Shown here one piece after another: positions 1 through 9,939 of a DNA stretch of 43,747 nucleotides (the first letter of the stretch is position 1; every line of letters starts with the position of its first letter). Below the pieces are notes generated by a model that was not told the origin of the DNA, ran no database searches, and saw nothing but the letters and a program-made list of their open reading frames with translations. The stretch comes from CAZFUY01 sp964522445 (GTDB taxonomy: Bacteria > Pseudomonadota > Gammaproteobacteria > SZUA-229): positions 1 to 43,747 of the forward strand of contig CAZFUY010000008.1 in assembly GCA_964522445.1 (NCBI GenBank), given 5' to 3'. Made by a program: the position numbers and the translations under genes.

Positions 1-925
1 GAACAGGTCGATCTGGATCAACTATTGCAAATTCGCCTGTTTCTTCGCCATCAATATCCACTTCAGGCTGAGGCTTAACATCTGTTGGACAGGGCAGATA
101 ATCAACAACCGCATCCAGTATTAGCTGCACACCTTTATTTTTAAAGGCAGAACCTGTGTAAGTTGGGAAGAAATCCAGAGCGATAGTACCTTTACGGATA
201 CAACGCTTAAGGTCTTCGACAGCAGGCTCTTCACCTTCCAGGTATTTTTCCATTAAATCATCGTCCTGCTCAACAGCAGTTTCGATAAGTTTTTCACGCC
301 ATTCTTCAACCGCATCAACCATATCGGCTGGCACGTCTTCTATTGTATAAGCCGTTGGGTCACCTGACTCATCCCAGACCCATGCTTTACGAGTTAATAG
401 ATCAACACAACCTTTAAGGCTGTCTTCAACACCAATAGGTAGAACCATAACTAAAGGGTTAGCACCCAGTACGTCTTCTACCTGCTTAACAACACGTAAG
501 AAATCAGCACCAATACGGTCTAACTTGTTAACGAAAATAATACGTGCAACTTCTGATTCATTTGCATAACGCCAGTTGGTTTCTGACTGAGGCTCAACAC
601 CACCCGATGCACAGAAAACACCAATGCCACCATCCAGTACTTTAAGAGAACGGTAAACTTCGATAGTGAAGTCAACGTGGCCCGGTGTGTCGATGATATT
701 CATCTGATGACCGTCCCAGTGACAGGTAGTAGCAGCGGACTGGATAGTAATACCACGCTCTGCTTCCTGCTCCATAAAGTCGGTGGTTGATTCACCGTCA
801 TGCACTTCACCGATCTTATGAATCTTACCAGTGAGTTTTAAGATACGCTCAGTAGTAGTGGTTTTACCCGCATCCACGTGGGCGAAAATTCCGATGTTTC
901 GGTAGGTTGAGAGATCTGCTGCCAT
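1..925 (-). CDS. fusA2: Elongation factor G, second type (FusA2), N-terminal part
   Basis: Ribosomal translocase GTPase. The window holds the first 308 codons; the gene runs off the left edge. The protein opens MAADLSTYRNIGIFAHVDAG followed by KTTTT (G1 P-loop), then a TGKIHKIGEVHDGE segment, the switch region ending in RGITIQSAA, DTPGH (G3) and NKLD (G4). The wording of the first 60 residues (TTDFMEQEAERGITIQ) is that of the second EF-G of Pseudomonas and Vibrio relatives rather than the str-operon copy, which normally sits with rpsL, rpsG and tuf. No ribosomal genes are next to it here, which fits. The ribosome binding site before the ATG is weak. Confidence 0.93.
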   Translation of the reverse strand, partial: MAADLSTYRNIGIFAHVDAGKTTTTERILKLTGKIHKIGEVHDGESTTDFMEQEAERGITIQSAATTCHWDGHQMNIIDTPGHVDFTIEVYRSLKVLDGGIGVFCASGGVEPQSETNWRYANESEVARIIFVNKLDRIGADFLRVVKQVEDVLGANPLVMVLPIGVEDSLKGCVDLLTRKAWVWDESGDPTAYTIEDVPADMVDAVEEWREKLIETAVEQDDDLMEKYLEGEEPAVEDLKRCIRKGTIALDFFPTYTGSAFKNKGVQLILDAVVDYLPCPTDVKPQPEVDIDGEETGEFAIVDPDRPV

Positions 926-1194
926 GGTTTTACTCTATGTGAAGTTGGTGTCAAAGACGCTAATTTTAAAAAGGTGCGTATCATACAGGAAAACACTGTT
1001 GAACAGGTAATAAAAGCCTCATTTTTTAAGAAAAAAACCTTTATGATAGAAACTGTCGCACATCTGCCCCCATAGCTTCATAGACGCAATATTAGAAAAA
1101 TGTTAAATTATGATATTAATAACAGACCTAGTAGATATGTATTTTCTCTAAATGGTTCATGCTTTGCATAAGACCGAAAGGTCAGGAAACATTG

Positions 1195-4100
1195 ATGGAA
1201 CAATCGTATTCTTTAATAAAACGCTTTAAATACTCTCTGCTTCTAGCGGGTTATATATTCCTGACCTCATGCTCTGGAAGCTCTCAGGAAGATATTAATA
1301 AACCTGTTTTTAGCGGAAATAGCCAATTACATATTGAAGAAAACTCACTTATCGTCACATCCGTTTACGCTAGCAGCAGTAGTGGCGATACTATTATCTA
1401 CGACATAAATGGCGGTGTAGACCAGTCATTGTTCAGCATAAATTCAGTTACCGGCGTTATAACTTTTAATAATGCACCTGATTACGAAGCACCTGACGAC
1501 GACAATCAGGACAACATCTACCAGATAGATATTAGTGCCAGCGATAGCAATAATACACGAACTGTTTCCTTCTCTATCACAATAATTAACCTGAATGATA
1601 ATTCACCTGTTTTTACATCTGCCAGTTCCATAAGTATTCCAGAAGGAACAAACAGCGTAATGAATGCAGTTGCCAGTGACGCTGACAGCGATAATTTATC
1701 TTACAGCATTACAGGCGGAGCAGATCAGGGACTTTTCTCAATTAGCAATAACGGAGCTTTAAGCTTTTTAAACCCGCCTGTTTATAACAGCAACGGCAAT
1801 AATGTTTATTCTGTTGAGGTAAGCGCAAGTGATGGAAGCAATTCAGTAAGTCAGACAATTGTAATTACAGTGACCAGCAGCAATACGCCTCCTGTAATTA
1901 CCTCAGCAGCCAATGTTTCTATTGCAGAAAATACAGTAGCTGCATTAACAGTAACAGCAACAGATACAGACTCTGTTACCTTTAGCATATCGGGTGGTAC
2001 TGATCAGACTCGTTTTAGCATTAATTCTACAACAGGGGCTTTAACATTTATCAACCCTCCAGACTTTGAGTCACCTGTTGATGCAAATAATGACAATATT
2101 TATTTATTACAGGTGACAGCCAACGATGGCAGGGATAACAGCCTGCCTCAAAATATCAGCATTAGCATCACTAATATAAATGACATCGCCCCTGTTTTTA
2201 CCAGTTCTTCTTCAGCCTCCATTGCTGAAAACACTAGCACCAGTATATTAACCGTCAATGCAAATGACGCAGAAGGTGATACGGTTAGCTACAGCATTAC
2301 AGGAGGGGTCGATCAAAACTTATTTAGTATCAATTCAAATACAGGCGCTTTGAGTTTTAATTCATCAGCTGATTTTGAAACACCTCTTGATAACGACTCA
2401 AATAATTCCTACCAGCTACAGATATCTGCCAGTGATACAGTCAATATCACTAATCAATCTGTAACAATAACGGTTACTAACGTAAATGATATTGCTCCTG
2501 TATTCACCAGTTCTTCTTCAGCTTCCATTGCTGAAAACACAAGTACCAGCATATTAACCGTCAATGCAAATGACGCAGAAGGCGATACAGTTAGCTACAG
2601 CATTACAGGTGGCGTCGATCAAAACTTATTTAGTATCAATTCAGGCACCGGGGCTTTAAGTTTTAATTCATCACCTGATTTTGAAACACCTCTTGATAAC
2701 GACTCAAATAATTCTTACCAGCTACAGGTATCTGCCAGCGATACTGTCAATAGCACTAATCAATCTATAACAGTAACTGTTACTAATGTGAATGATAACT
2801 CACCCGTTTTTACTACAGCTAATGCCATAACCATGATTGAAGGTAACACAGCTGTATCAACTATCAATGCAACAGATGTTGACGGTGACACAATTAGTTA
2901 CAGTCTTACAGGCGGAGTGGATGCTGGCTTTTTCAGCATTAATTCCAGCACGGGCGCATTAAGTTTTAATACAGCACCTGCTTTTAATACACCACTTGAT
3001 AATGACGCTAATAATATTTATAACGTTCAGGTAACAGCTTCTGACAGTATTAATTTAACTAACCAGCAAATTGCTATAACTGTTGCAGATGCAACCAACC
3101 TGCCACCAACAATAAATTCAGCCAGCAGTGTTAGCATTAATGAAAATACCAGTAATATTATTACCGTATCTGCAACAGACAATGAAGGCGACACCATCAC
3201 TTACAGTATTACAGGAGGTGATGACCAGGCTTTATTTAGTATTAACTCCAGCTCTGGTGCATTAACATTTAATTCAGCACCAGACTATGAAACGCCCCTT
3301 GATAGTAATACCAACAATACTTACCTGGTACAGATTGGTGCTAGCGATGCCATCAATACCAGCAATCAGCTTATTACGGTCAGTGTCAATAATACAAATG
3401 ATAACAGCCCTGTATTTACATCATCAGCCACACCATCATTTACAGAAAATAGCACCAGCATCATAAGTATTACAGCCACAGATGCAGATAACGATACCAT
3501 CACATTTTCAATTACAGGAGGCATTGATCAGGCATTATTTAGCATCAATACAAACAACGGACAACTAAGTTTCAACTCCGCACCTGATTATGAAAACCCC
3601 ACTGACAATGATGCTAACAACACCTATCTAGTACAAATTACCGCCAGTGATTCAGCCAATACAACAAACCAGAGCATGACCATTAGTGTAAATAATGCAA
3701 ATGATAACGCGCCTGTATTTTCATCTTCTGCCACGGCGTCAATAACTGAAAATAGCACCAGCATTATGACCATCAATGCAAATGATGCTGATGGCAATAC
3801 CGTTACTTACTCTATTAGTGGCGGCATTGACCAGGCATTATTTAGCATCAACTCAAATACAGGCGCACTGGTTTTTAACTCTGCCGCTGATTTTGAAACA
3901 CCATTAGATAGTGGTGCAGACAATTCTTATCAGGTACAGGTATCTGCCAGCGATACAGTAAACACAACCAGCCAGTCAATAACTGTAAATGTTACTAACT
4001 TAAATGATAATACCCCTGTATTTTCATCTTCTGCTACAGTTTCAATAGCAGAAAATATCACCAGCATTATGACCATCAATGCAAATGATGCCGATGGTAA

Positions 4101-6021
4101 TACGGTTACTTACTCTATTAGTGGCGGTATTGATCAGGCACTATTTAGCATCAATACAGGCAGCGGCCAATTAAGCTTTAATTCCGCCCCCGATTTTGAA
4201 AACCCCACTGACAATGACACTAACAATACTTACATAGTACAAATCACCGCCAGTGATTCAGTCAATACAGTAAACCAGAGTATTACTGTTAGCATAAGCA
4301 ATGCAAATGATATTGCGCCTGTATTTACCAGCTCAACTTCTGTTTCTGTTGATGAAAATATAACGGTCAGCATACTAAGCGTAAATGCAAATGATGCTGA
4401 AGGCGACACAGTTAGTTACAGCATTTCCGGAGGCAATGATCAAAACCTGTTTAGTATTAATTCAAGCTCAGGAGATTTAAGTTTTAATTCTGCACCTGAC
4501 TATGAAAACCCTCTGGATAGCGATACAAATAATTCATACCTGCTACAGGTAAGCGCCAGCGATACTGTAAATACAACCAGTCAGGCAATCACCATAACTG
4601 TTAACAATTTAAATGATAATACACCTTCATTTACATCAGCCAGCACAGTTAATGTCATCGAAGGCAACACCAGTGTAATAACCGTAAATGCAAGTGATGC
4701 TGATGGTAATACTGTTACCTATTCTATTAGCGGAGGCGTGGATCAAAACCAGTTTACAATAAACTCTACCTCTGGTGCATTAACCTTTAACTCTGCACCT
4801 GTTTTCGCCACCCCTGCTGATAGTGACAGCAACAATATTTACATTGTTCAAATTACAGCAAGTGATGGCACGAACAGCTCAAACCAGACAATTAGTGTAA
4901 CTGTTCTACAGGCAACCGCTTTTAATGGCATTATTTTAACTCGAGTTTTCTCCAGCCTGACATTCAACGCCCCTGTTTTATTACTGCAACATCCAACAGA
5001 TACTGACCGTTGGTACGTTGTTGAAAAGCATGGCCGCATACAAACATTTCTTACAAATTCTGCAACCGCAACTGAGTTCGCAGATATAACCAGCAGTGTA
5101 TCAACTGACCCTGCTGACCCCTATGATGAAAGAGGCCTGTTAGGCATGGCATTCCATCCCAATTTTGCCAGCAATAATTACATCTATGTTTATTATTCAA
5201 CCAATGCAATATCAAGCACTGAAGCTCATGATTCAGTTGTTGTACGTTATACAGCCAGTAGCGACACTTCTCTCAATACCAGCAGCGGTGTAGAAATCAT
5301 CAATATTGCCCAGCCTTTTGCTAACCACAATGGTGGCAATATTATGTTTGGCTCAGATGGCTATTTATATATCGGCATGGGCGATGGTGGTGGATCAGGC
5401 GACCCTTATAACAATGCTCAGGATACAACCAGTCTGCTGGGAAAAATGTTACGCATTGATGTAGATAGTGGAACACCTTACTCAAGTCCAAATGATAACC
5501 CTTATGTAGGCATATCCGGTAGAGACGAGATATATGCTCTGGGCTTAAGAAATCCATGGCGCTGGAGTTTTGATAGAACAACAGGTGACTTAATTGCTGG
5601 TGACGTGGGTCAGAATCTCTGGGAAGAAATAGATATTATTGTTAACGGCGGCAACTTTGGCTGGCGCTGCTATGAGGGCGCTCACACTTACGATACAAGC
5701 GCGGGTTGCAGTGATTCATATATTCAGCCTATTTTTGAATACGATCATGACACAAGTGTCATGCCAGGCGGCTATTCTATTACCGGAGGCTATATTTATC
5801 GAGGCAGCAATATTCCGGCGCTGAATGGTAGTTATATTTTTACTGATTATATAACAGGAACAATCTGGGGACTTGCCAGCCCTTATGGCACGCCTGTTTT
5901 CTCAGAACTATCCAGTGGTTCGACTGGATTAAATATCAGCTCATTTGCTGAAGATGCAAATGGTGAAGTTTATGCCATCCATATGGGTGGAACAATTTGG
6001 CGAATCGACCCAGCGCCTTAA
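1195..6021 (+). CDS. Giant lipoprotein: 12 cadherin-like repeats plus glucose/sorbosone dehydrogenase domain
   Basis: 1608 residues from the ATG at 1195, chosen over an in-frame ATG at 1159 because a caggaa ribosome site lies 7 bases upstream and because it gives a normal lipoprotein signal (hydrophobic stretch ending in the lipobox LTSC). Residues about 37-1240 are twelve tandem repeats of 100-102 residues, each with E-N-T/S at the start, SI[TS]GG.DQ..FSIN in the middle and a closing NDN.PVF (calcium-binding DxNDN type), as in cadherin domains. Residues about 1249-1608 form a glucose/sorbosone dehydrogenase (PQQ-type beta-propeller) domain with ERGLLGMAFHPNF, NHNGG (the catalytic His position), GLRNPWRWSFD and GDVGQ.LWEEI. 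Such domains oxidise sugars with PQQ; the repeats probably hold the enzyme away from the outer membrane or bind a surface. Substrate unknown. It meets the heme porin gene tail to tail with a 4-base overlap. Confidence 0.88.
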   Translation: MEQSYSLIKRFKYSLLLAGYIFLTSCSGSSQEDINKPVFSGNSQLHIEENSLIVTSVYASSSSGDTIIYDINGGVDQSLFSINSVTGVITFNNAPDYEAPDDDNQDNIYQIDISASDSNNTRTVSFSITIINLNDNSPVFTSASSISIPEGTNSVMNAVASDADSDNLSYSITGGADQGLFSISNNGALSFLNPPVYNSNGNNVYSVEVSASDGSNSVSQTIVITVTSSNTPPVITSAANVSIAENTVAALTVTATDTDSVTFSISGGTDQTRFSINSTTGALTFINPPDFESPVDANNDNIYLLQVTANDGRDNSLPQNISISITNINDIAPVFTSSSSASIAENTSTSILTVNANDAEGDTVSYSITGGVDQNLFSINSNTGALSFNSSADFETPLDNDSNNSYQLQISASDTVNITNQSVTITVTNVNDIAPVFTSSSSASIAENTSTSILTVNANDAEGDTVSYSITGGVDQNLFSINSGTGALSFNSSPDFETPLDNDSNNSYQLQVSASDTVNSTNQSITVTVTNVNDNSPVFTTANAITMIEGNTAVSTINATDVDGDTISYSLTGGVDAGFFSINSSTGALSFNTAPAFNTPLDNDANNIYNVQVTASDSINLTNQQIAITVADATNLPPTINSASSVSINENTSNIITVSATDNEGDTITYSITGGDDQALFSINSSSGALTFNSAPDYETPLDSNTNNTYLVQIGASDAINTSNQLITVSVNNTNDNSPVFTSSATPSFTENSTSIISITATDADNDTITFSITGGIDQALFSINTNNGQLSFNSAPDYENPTDNDANNTYLVQITASDSANTTNQSMTISVNNANDNAPVFSSSATASITENSTSIMTINANDADGNTVTYSISGGIDQALFSINSNTGALVFNSAADFETPLDSGADNSYQVQVSASDTVNTTSQSITVNVTNLNDNTPVFSSSATVSIAENITSIMTINANDADGNTVTYSISGGIDQALFSINTGSGQLSFNSAPDFENPTDNDTNNTYIVQITASDSVNTVNQSITVSISNANDIAPVFTSSTSVSVDENITVSILSVNANDAEGDTVSYSISGGNDQNLFSINSSSGDLSFNSAPDYENPLDSDTNNSYLLQVSASDTVNTTSQAITITVNNLNDNTPSFTSASTVNVIEGNTSVITVNASDADGNTVTYSISGGVDQNQFTINSTSGALTFNSAPVFATPADSDSNNIYIVQITASDGTNSSNQTISVTVLQATAFNGIILTRVFSSLTFNAPVLLLQHPTDTDRWYVVEKHGRIQTFLTNSATATEFADITSSVSTDPADPYDERGLLGMAFHPNFASNNYIYVYYSTNAISSTEAHDSVVVRYTASSDTSLNTSSGVEIINIAQPFANHNGGNIMFGSDGYLYIGMGDGGGSGDPYNNAQDTTSLLGKMLRIDVDSGTPYSSPNDNPYVGISGRDEIYALGLRNPWRWSFDRTTGDLIAGDVGQNLWEEIDIIVNGGNFGWRCYEGAHTYDTSAGCSDSYIQPIFEYDHDTSVMPGGYSITGGYIYRGSNIPALNGSYIFTDYITGTIWGLASPYGTPVFSELSSGSTGLNISSFAEDANGEVYAIHMGGTIWRIDPAP
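1303..4917 (+). repeat. Twelve tandem 300-306 bp repeats encoding cadherin-like domains
   Basis: Direct repeats in phase with the reading frame. Copies 4 and 5 (starting about 2200 and 2506) differ at few bases over 306 bp, so they look recently duplicated; copies 9 and 10 are also close. The other copies have diverged to roughly half identity at the protein level. Confidence 0.85.
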
Positions 6022-7148
6022 AAATAATTATTCATCTGAAAAAATAATTCTTCTGCATTTTGCACATCATTCTGCGGAATGCCTTCAAGCTTACGATAAC
6101 CCACTCTTAATTGCGTAAACTGCATAGGAACAAATTCCCACACCAGACTATTTCGAGTTCTTTTATCACCTTTTACATCCAGATCAGGGTCAAGGCTTTC
6201 AAAAGTGATTTTTACATTATGCCCTTTTAATATTTCCAGGTTTGTTTCTAAAAACATTATTTCCTGTTCTTTTTCTCCAGTTGATGGATCATCATCTGTT
6301 ATTCTATCAAACTCAATTAACCAGCTGCTTCTACCTATTTTAAATCCACCAAATATATTCTGCATGGTTCGGTCTGTGCCACTGTTACTGTTATTAATAT
6401 TTAAACTGTAACCTGCTCGCCAGTCCGGTTTTATATAACTTCCCCGAAAGCTGATTTGTTTATCCTGATCTGTTTCGGCACTGCCTGCTGTACCATTTGT
6501 AATCGCCAGATTAGCTGTCCAGTTTCCTGCATCCAGACCTGTTTCAATTCCATCATCCCAAACATTATAATTAATTCCCGTAGTCTGGCGAATAAAGGAA
6601 GCATCATCTTCTATTCTAAAACCATAAGGCAAAAACATTCGCCCTGCTTTTAGATAAAATTTCTGATTTTTATCCCACAGTAAAACAAATGCTTCTCGAT
6701 TAATTGCAGCTCCTGGTGCCATTCGTTCATCCAGATAAAATGTTAAACGTCCCGGAATCGCATCAATCTGAATATATAACAGGGCTTCATCCAGTGAAAA
6801 TTCAGATGTATTTTTCTGATTCTGCACAGATTTACCCTTAACGGTCGATCTTATATTGCCACCAAGAGACAGGTAGTCATTTATTTTACCCATCCATAAT
6901 TTTTCTGGTGATTCTGATGATTCTAAATGACCCGAAGCATTTTTAATTTCATAGAGACTGGCCATCTGTGTCTGCCCATAAATATTGCCGTATGGAGTAC
7001 GTTTACCGCCACCAGTTTGATTTACATGACAACCACCACATTTCATGCCTGTTTTAATCGCCATATATGGCTCAGCAAAAATCTGTTGTGAAAAAAATAT
7101 GGGAATAAATAAAATGATTTTTTGAATATATGATGTTGTTGTTTTCAT
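6018..7148 (-). CDS. Single-heme c-type, porin-like outer-membrane protein
   Basis: 376 residues from the ATG at 7148, which has a good aggaag ribosome site; an upstream in-frame start at 7223 lacks one. A Sec signal peptide ends at QQIFA before EPY. A single heme c motif CGGCH (C37, C40, H41) follows at once, in the context TGMKCGGCHVNQTGGGKRTPYG. The remaining 320 residues have alternating polar and aromatic stretches like a transmembrane beta-barrel and the chain ends in FFQMNNYF, the terminal aromatic residue usual for outer-membrane barrels. A cytochrome fused to a barrel is the architecture of Cyc2-type iron oxidases, but the motif surroundings differ, so I do not assign that function. 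It lies 112 bases downstream of a triheme lipoprotein on the same strand and may act with it in electron transfer across the outer membrane. Confidence 0.7.
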   Translation of the reverse strand: MKTTTSYIQKIILFIPIFFSQQIFAEPYMAIKTGMKCGGCHVNQTGGGKRTPYGNIYGQTQMASLYEIKNASGHLESSESPEKLWMGKINDYLSLGGNIRSTVKGKSVQNQKNTSEFSLDEALLYIQIDAIPGRLTFYLDERMAPGAAINREAFVLLWDKNQKFYLKAGRMFLPYGFRIEDDASFIRQTTGINYNVWDDGIETGLDAGNWTANLAITNGTAGSAETDQDKQISFRGSYIKPDWRAGYSLNINNSNSGTDRTMQNIFGGFKIGRSSWLIEFDRITDDDPSTGEKEQEIMFLETNLEILKGHNVKITFESLDPDLDVKGDKRTRNSLVWEFVPMQFTQLRVGYRKLEGIPQNDVQNAEELFFQMNNYF

Positions 7149-7260
7149 TTTTCTTCCTAAATAAATATTCTTTAAAAGGTGTATCTCATCACTCTGGAGA
7201 TATGCATTTAATTCAGGAAACACGTCCAGTAATTATTAAAGTATTCCCATAAGAAATGCG

Positions 7261-8379
7261 TTAATTATTAGCTGCACCCGAATCAATCCATGCTCGAATA
7301 ACATCAATCGTATCCTGAGACAATGCACTGCCTGACAGAGGCATGCGAAGTGCTGCACTACCATCAGATTTTAATGCTCTGTCTTCCAGCATCTGTATTA
7401 AATAACTATTTTGCGCATCATTTTCGCTTACTAATAATTCATTACTATTAAGCGTGCCTGGCTGAGAAACTAACTGGCTATAACTATTTCCCGCTTCAAG
7501 ACTCAAACCACCAGAAGGTGTTGCTCCGGCATGGCAGGAAATACAATAAGAATCAAACACATTAGACTGAATTGAACTCAGAGTTGGTAAAAGACGATTT
7601 GCACCATCACTAATCCACTGACGTACAATATTAATTCTATCCTGAGAAATTCTCGCTGCTCCCTGCGGCATACTTGAACCCAGATAGGCTGTTCCTTCCA
7701 GCTTCTGTATTAAATAACTATTATCAGGGTCAGAAGGTGCTACCAGCTTTAACGATGAAACCTCATCACTATCCTGATTTACCAGATTATCATAACTATT
7801 TTCAACACTATCCAGCTTTAAGCCGCGTTCAGCACTATTTCCTGCATGACAGGAAATACACAACACATCAAATATATTGCTTTGAACTGCCTCTAGCGAT
7901 GCTTCAAATTCCTGGCTAGTTGGCGGGGTAACGGCTTCTGCTTCTGCTGCACCATCGGCTATCCATTGTCTAATAGCATCAAGTTTATCACTGGATAACT
8001 GCCCCTGACTTAAGGGCATGCGATTACCCACAGCAGCAAAGCCTTCTATTTTATGAACCAGATAACTATTATCTGGGTCATTCGGAGCTACCAGCTGCAC
8101 AGCAGCCTGCTGAGTACTGGCATGATTCACCAGCAAGCTATAGCTATTATCAACATTATCCAGCCTCAGTCCAAGGGGAGCACCGGCACCTGAATGGCAA
8201 CCCGCACAATAGGGGGTAAGAATATTGTATTGAATGGAATTTAGTTCGGGTTTTAATTCAGATAAATCAGCGCTATTGCCATCAGTCGGTTGACCATTGG
8301 CATCTAAGCCTTCGCCTGTACCTGGGCTACAGCCCAGAATAATCCATGGCATTAATAGAAAGATAATTTTTTTATTCAT
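7261..8379 (-). CDS. Triheme c-type cytochrome lipoprotein
   Basis: 372 residues. The N-terminus MNKKIIFLLMPWIILGC carries a lipobox ILGC (C17). Three homologous units of 105-116 residues each hold one heme c motif: CAGCH (C58), CISCH (C174) and CISCH (C279). Each unit continues with L.LD..NSY, then APNDPDNSYL.{2}KLEG and a Met-Pro pair (RMPLS, SMPQG, RMPLS) that is the likely axial Met ligand, and ends with IRQWI.DGA. This is the cytochrome c-like layout common in planctomycete-type and other periplasmic c-type modules, here triplicated. A ribosome site (gaagaag) precedes the ATG. cysG ends 40 bases upstream and a single-heme barrel protein follows 112 bases downstream, so all three may be cotranscribed. 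Confidence 0.85.
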   Translation of the reverse strand: MNKKIIFLLMPWIILGCSPGTGEGLDANGQPTDGNSADLSELKPELNSIQYNILTPYCAGCHSGAGAPLGLRLDNVDNSYSLLVNHASTQQAAVQLVAPNDPDNSYLVHKIEGFAAVGNRMPLSQGQLSSDKLDAIRQWIADGAAEAEAVTPPTSQEFEASLEAVQSNIFDVLCISCHAGNSAERGLKLDSVENSYDNLVNQDSDEVSSLKLVAPSDPDNSYLIQKLEGTAYLGSSMPQGAARISQDRINIVRQWISDGANRLLPTLSSIQSNVFDSYCISCHAGATPSGGLSLEAGNSYSQLVSQPGTLNSNELLVSENDAQNSYLIQMLEDRALKSDGSAALRMPLSGSALSQDTIDVIRAWIDSGAANN

Positions 8380-8419
8380 TTAACTTCTTCAATTATCCCT
8401 GAAGTGCCTCACCCTGATA

Positions 8420-9844
8420 TTACCACTTCCCCATCTTTACTGCATTACCATCAGCTTCATCTGGATTAAACCATTCCAGCTTTTCACGCATACGAACAAC
8501 CTCTCCAACAATAATTAATGTAGGGGGTTTGAATTCGTGAGTTCTAACAATTTCATCCAGCGTTTCAAGTGTGCCGACAATGGTTTTCTGATCAGGTGTT
8601 GTACCCTTCTGAACCAGTGCAACAGGCGTTGATGGAGGCATACCATGGGCAATCATTTCTTTACATAATGTGGGTGCGCCATGCAGCCCCATATAAAAAA
8701 CAACGGTTTGATTGGGTTGCGCCAGTGCTGGCCAGTTTAAATCGATAGAACCATCTTTTAAGTGACCTGTTACAAACACGCAGGCCTGTGAATAGTCTCG
8801 ATGCGTTAATGGTATGCCTGCATAAGAGGCACAACCCGCAGCGGCAGTAATACCCGGCACGACCTGAAAAGGTATATTTTCCTGAGCCAGTAATTCTATT
8901 TCTTCACCACCACGGCCAAAGATAAAGGGATCGCCACCTTTAAGACGTAATACACGTTTGCCTTCTTTAGCCAGGCGCACCAGTAATTCATTAATATTTT
9001 CCTGCTGCATAGTATGCTGATCACGTTTTTTACCCACGTAGATCATTTCTGCATCCCGACGCACCAGATCACGAATAGCGGGAGATACCAGGCGGTCAAA
9101 GACAACCACGTCAGCAGCCTGCATTAATCGTAAAGCTCGGAATGTCAGTAAGTCAGGATCACCCGGTCCTGCGCCCACTAAATACACTTCACCCTGGAAA
9201 TCAGCGTCTGCCTTAGCGGCTTCAATTGCTTTTTCCAGTGCCTCTTTTGCTTCGTCTTCATGACCCGAAAATACCTGATCTGCAACCGTGCCTTCAAGCA
9301 CGGACTCCCAGAATATACGGCGCTGTTCTACATTGGAAAATTTAGCTTTTACCTTTTCTCTAAAACCATCCACAAGAGCGGCCAGACGGCCATAAGCAGC
9401 GGGAATATAACCTTCTAATTTAGTGCGGATCATGCGAGCAAGAACCGGAGATGCACCGCCTGTAGAGATAGCGATTTGCACCGGCGAGCGATCAATAATA
9501 GACGGCATAATAAAGCTGCACAAATCAGGGTTATCTACCACATTAACCGGAATGCCTCGTGCTTTAGCCAGTTTGGAAACTGTTTCATTTACCGCACGGT
9601 TGTCTGTGGCAGCAATAACCAGCACAGGCTCATTAATATCAGCATCTTCAAAATCACGAGCCAGATGTGTTATTTCTCCTTTTTCTGCCATTTCACTGAG
9701 TTCGCGCGCTAACTCAGGCGATACCACAGTCACTTTAGCGCCTGCCTTGAGTACCAGTGATACCTTGCGAGCAGCAACGGCACCACCACCGACAACCAGA
9801 CAAGGTTGCTGTTTAATATTGACAAAAATAGGTAGAAAATCCAC
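8420..9844 (-). CDS. cysG: Siroheme synthase CysG (dehydrogenase/ferrochelatase plus methyltransferase)
   Basis: 474 residues, the length of the enteric CysG. It makes siroheme from uroporphyrinogen III for sulfite or nitrite reductases. The N-terminal half (about 1-210) has the NAD-binding LVVGGGAVAARK motif, SFIMPSIIDRSPV and STGGASPVLAR (Ser equivalent to the CysG phosphoserine position), so precorrin-2 dehydrogenase and ferrochelatase activities are expected. The C-terminal half (about 215-460) is the SAM-dependent uroporphyrinogen methyltransferase with VGAGPGDPDLLT, RLKGGDPFIFGRGGEE and VPGITAAAGCASYAGIPLTH. No sulfite or nitrite reductase gene is beside it; the downstream neighbours are heme c proteins. 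Confidence 0.95.
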   Translation of the reverse strand: MDFLPIFVNIKQQPCLVVGGGAVAARKVSLVLKAGAKVTVVSPELARELSEMAEKGEITHLARDFEDADINEPVLVIAATDNRAVNETVSKLAKARGIPVNVVDNPDLCSFIMPSIIDRSPVQIAISTGGASPVLARMIRTKLEGYIPAAYGRLAALVDGFREKVKAKFSNVEQRRIFWESVLEGTVADQVFSGHEDEAKEALEKAIEAAKADADFQGEVYLVGAGPGDPDLLTFRALRLMQAADVVVFDRLVSPAIRDLVRRDAEMIYVGKKRDQHTMQQENINELLVRLAKEGKRVLRLKGGDPFIFGRGGEEIELLAQENIPFQVVPGITAAAGCASYAGIPLTHRDYSQACVFVTGHLKDGSIDLNWPALAQPNQTVVFYMGLHGAPTLCKEMIAHGMPPSTPVALVQKGTTPDQKTIVGTLETLDEIVRTHEFKPPTLIIVGEVVRMREKLEWFNPDEADGNAVKMGKW

Positions 9845-9939
9845 AGGGAATCCTTACATTCAGAATTAACCGGGTAGTTTATCAGCTACTGTGGCTGGGT
9901 CTATATCTCTTTAGAGGAAAATATAATGTGTAAACAGAA

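Noticed and set aside
1303..4917. CRISPR-like or satellite repeat array.
   Set aside because: The 300-base repeats keep one open reading frame and encode cadherin-like domains.
6018..7148. Definite Cyc2 iron oxidase.
   Set aside because: Architecture is similar but the residues around CGGCH do not match the usual Cyc2 pattern as I know it.
9423..9869. Rightward 148-codon open frame opposite cysG.
   Set aside because: Antisense shadow of a fully conserved gene; no family features.
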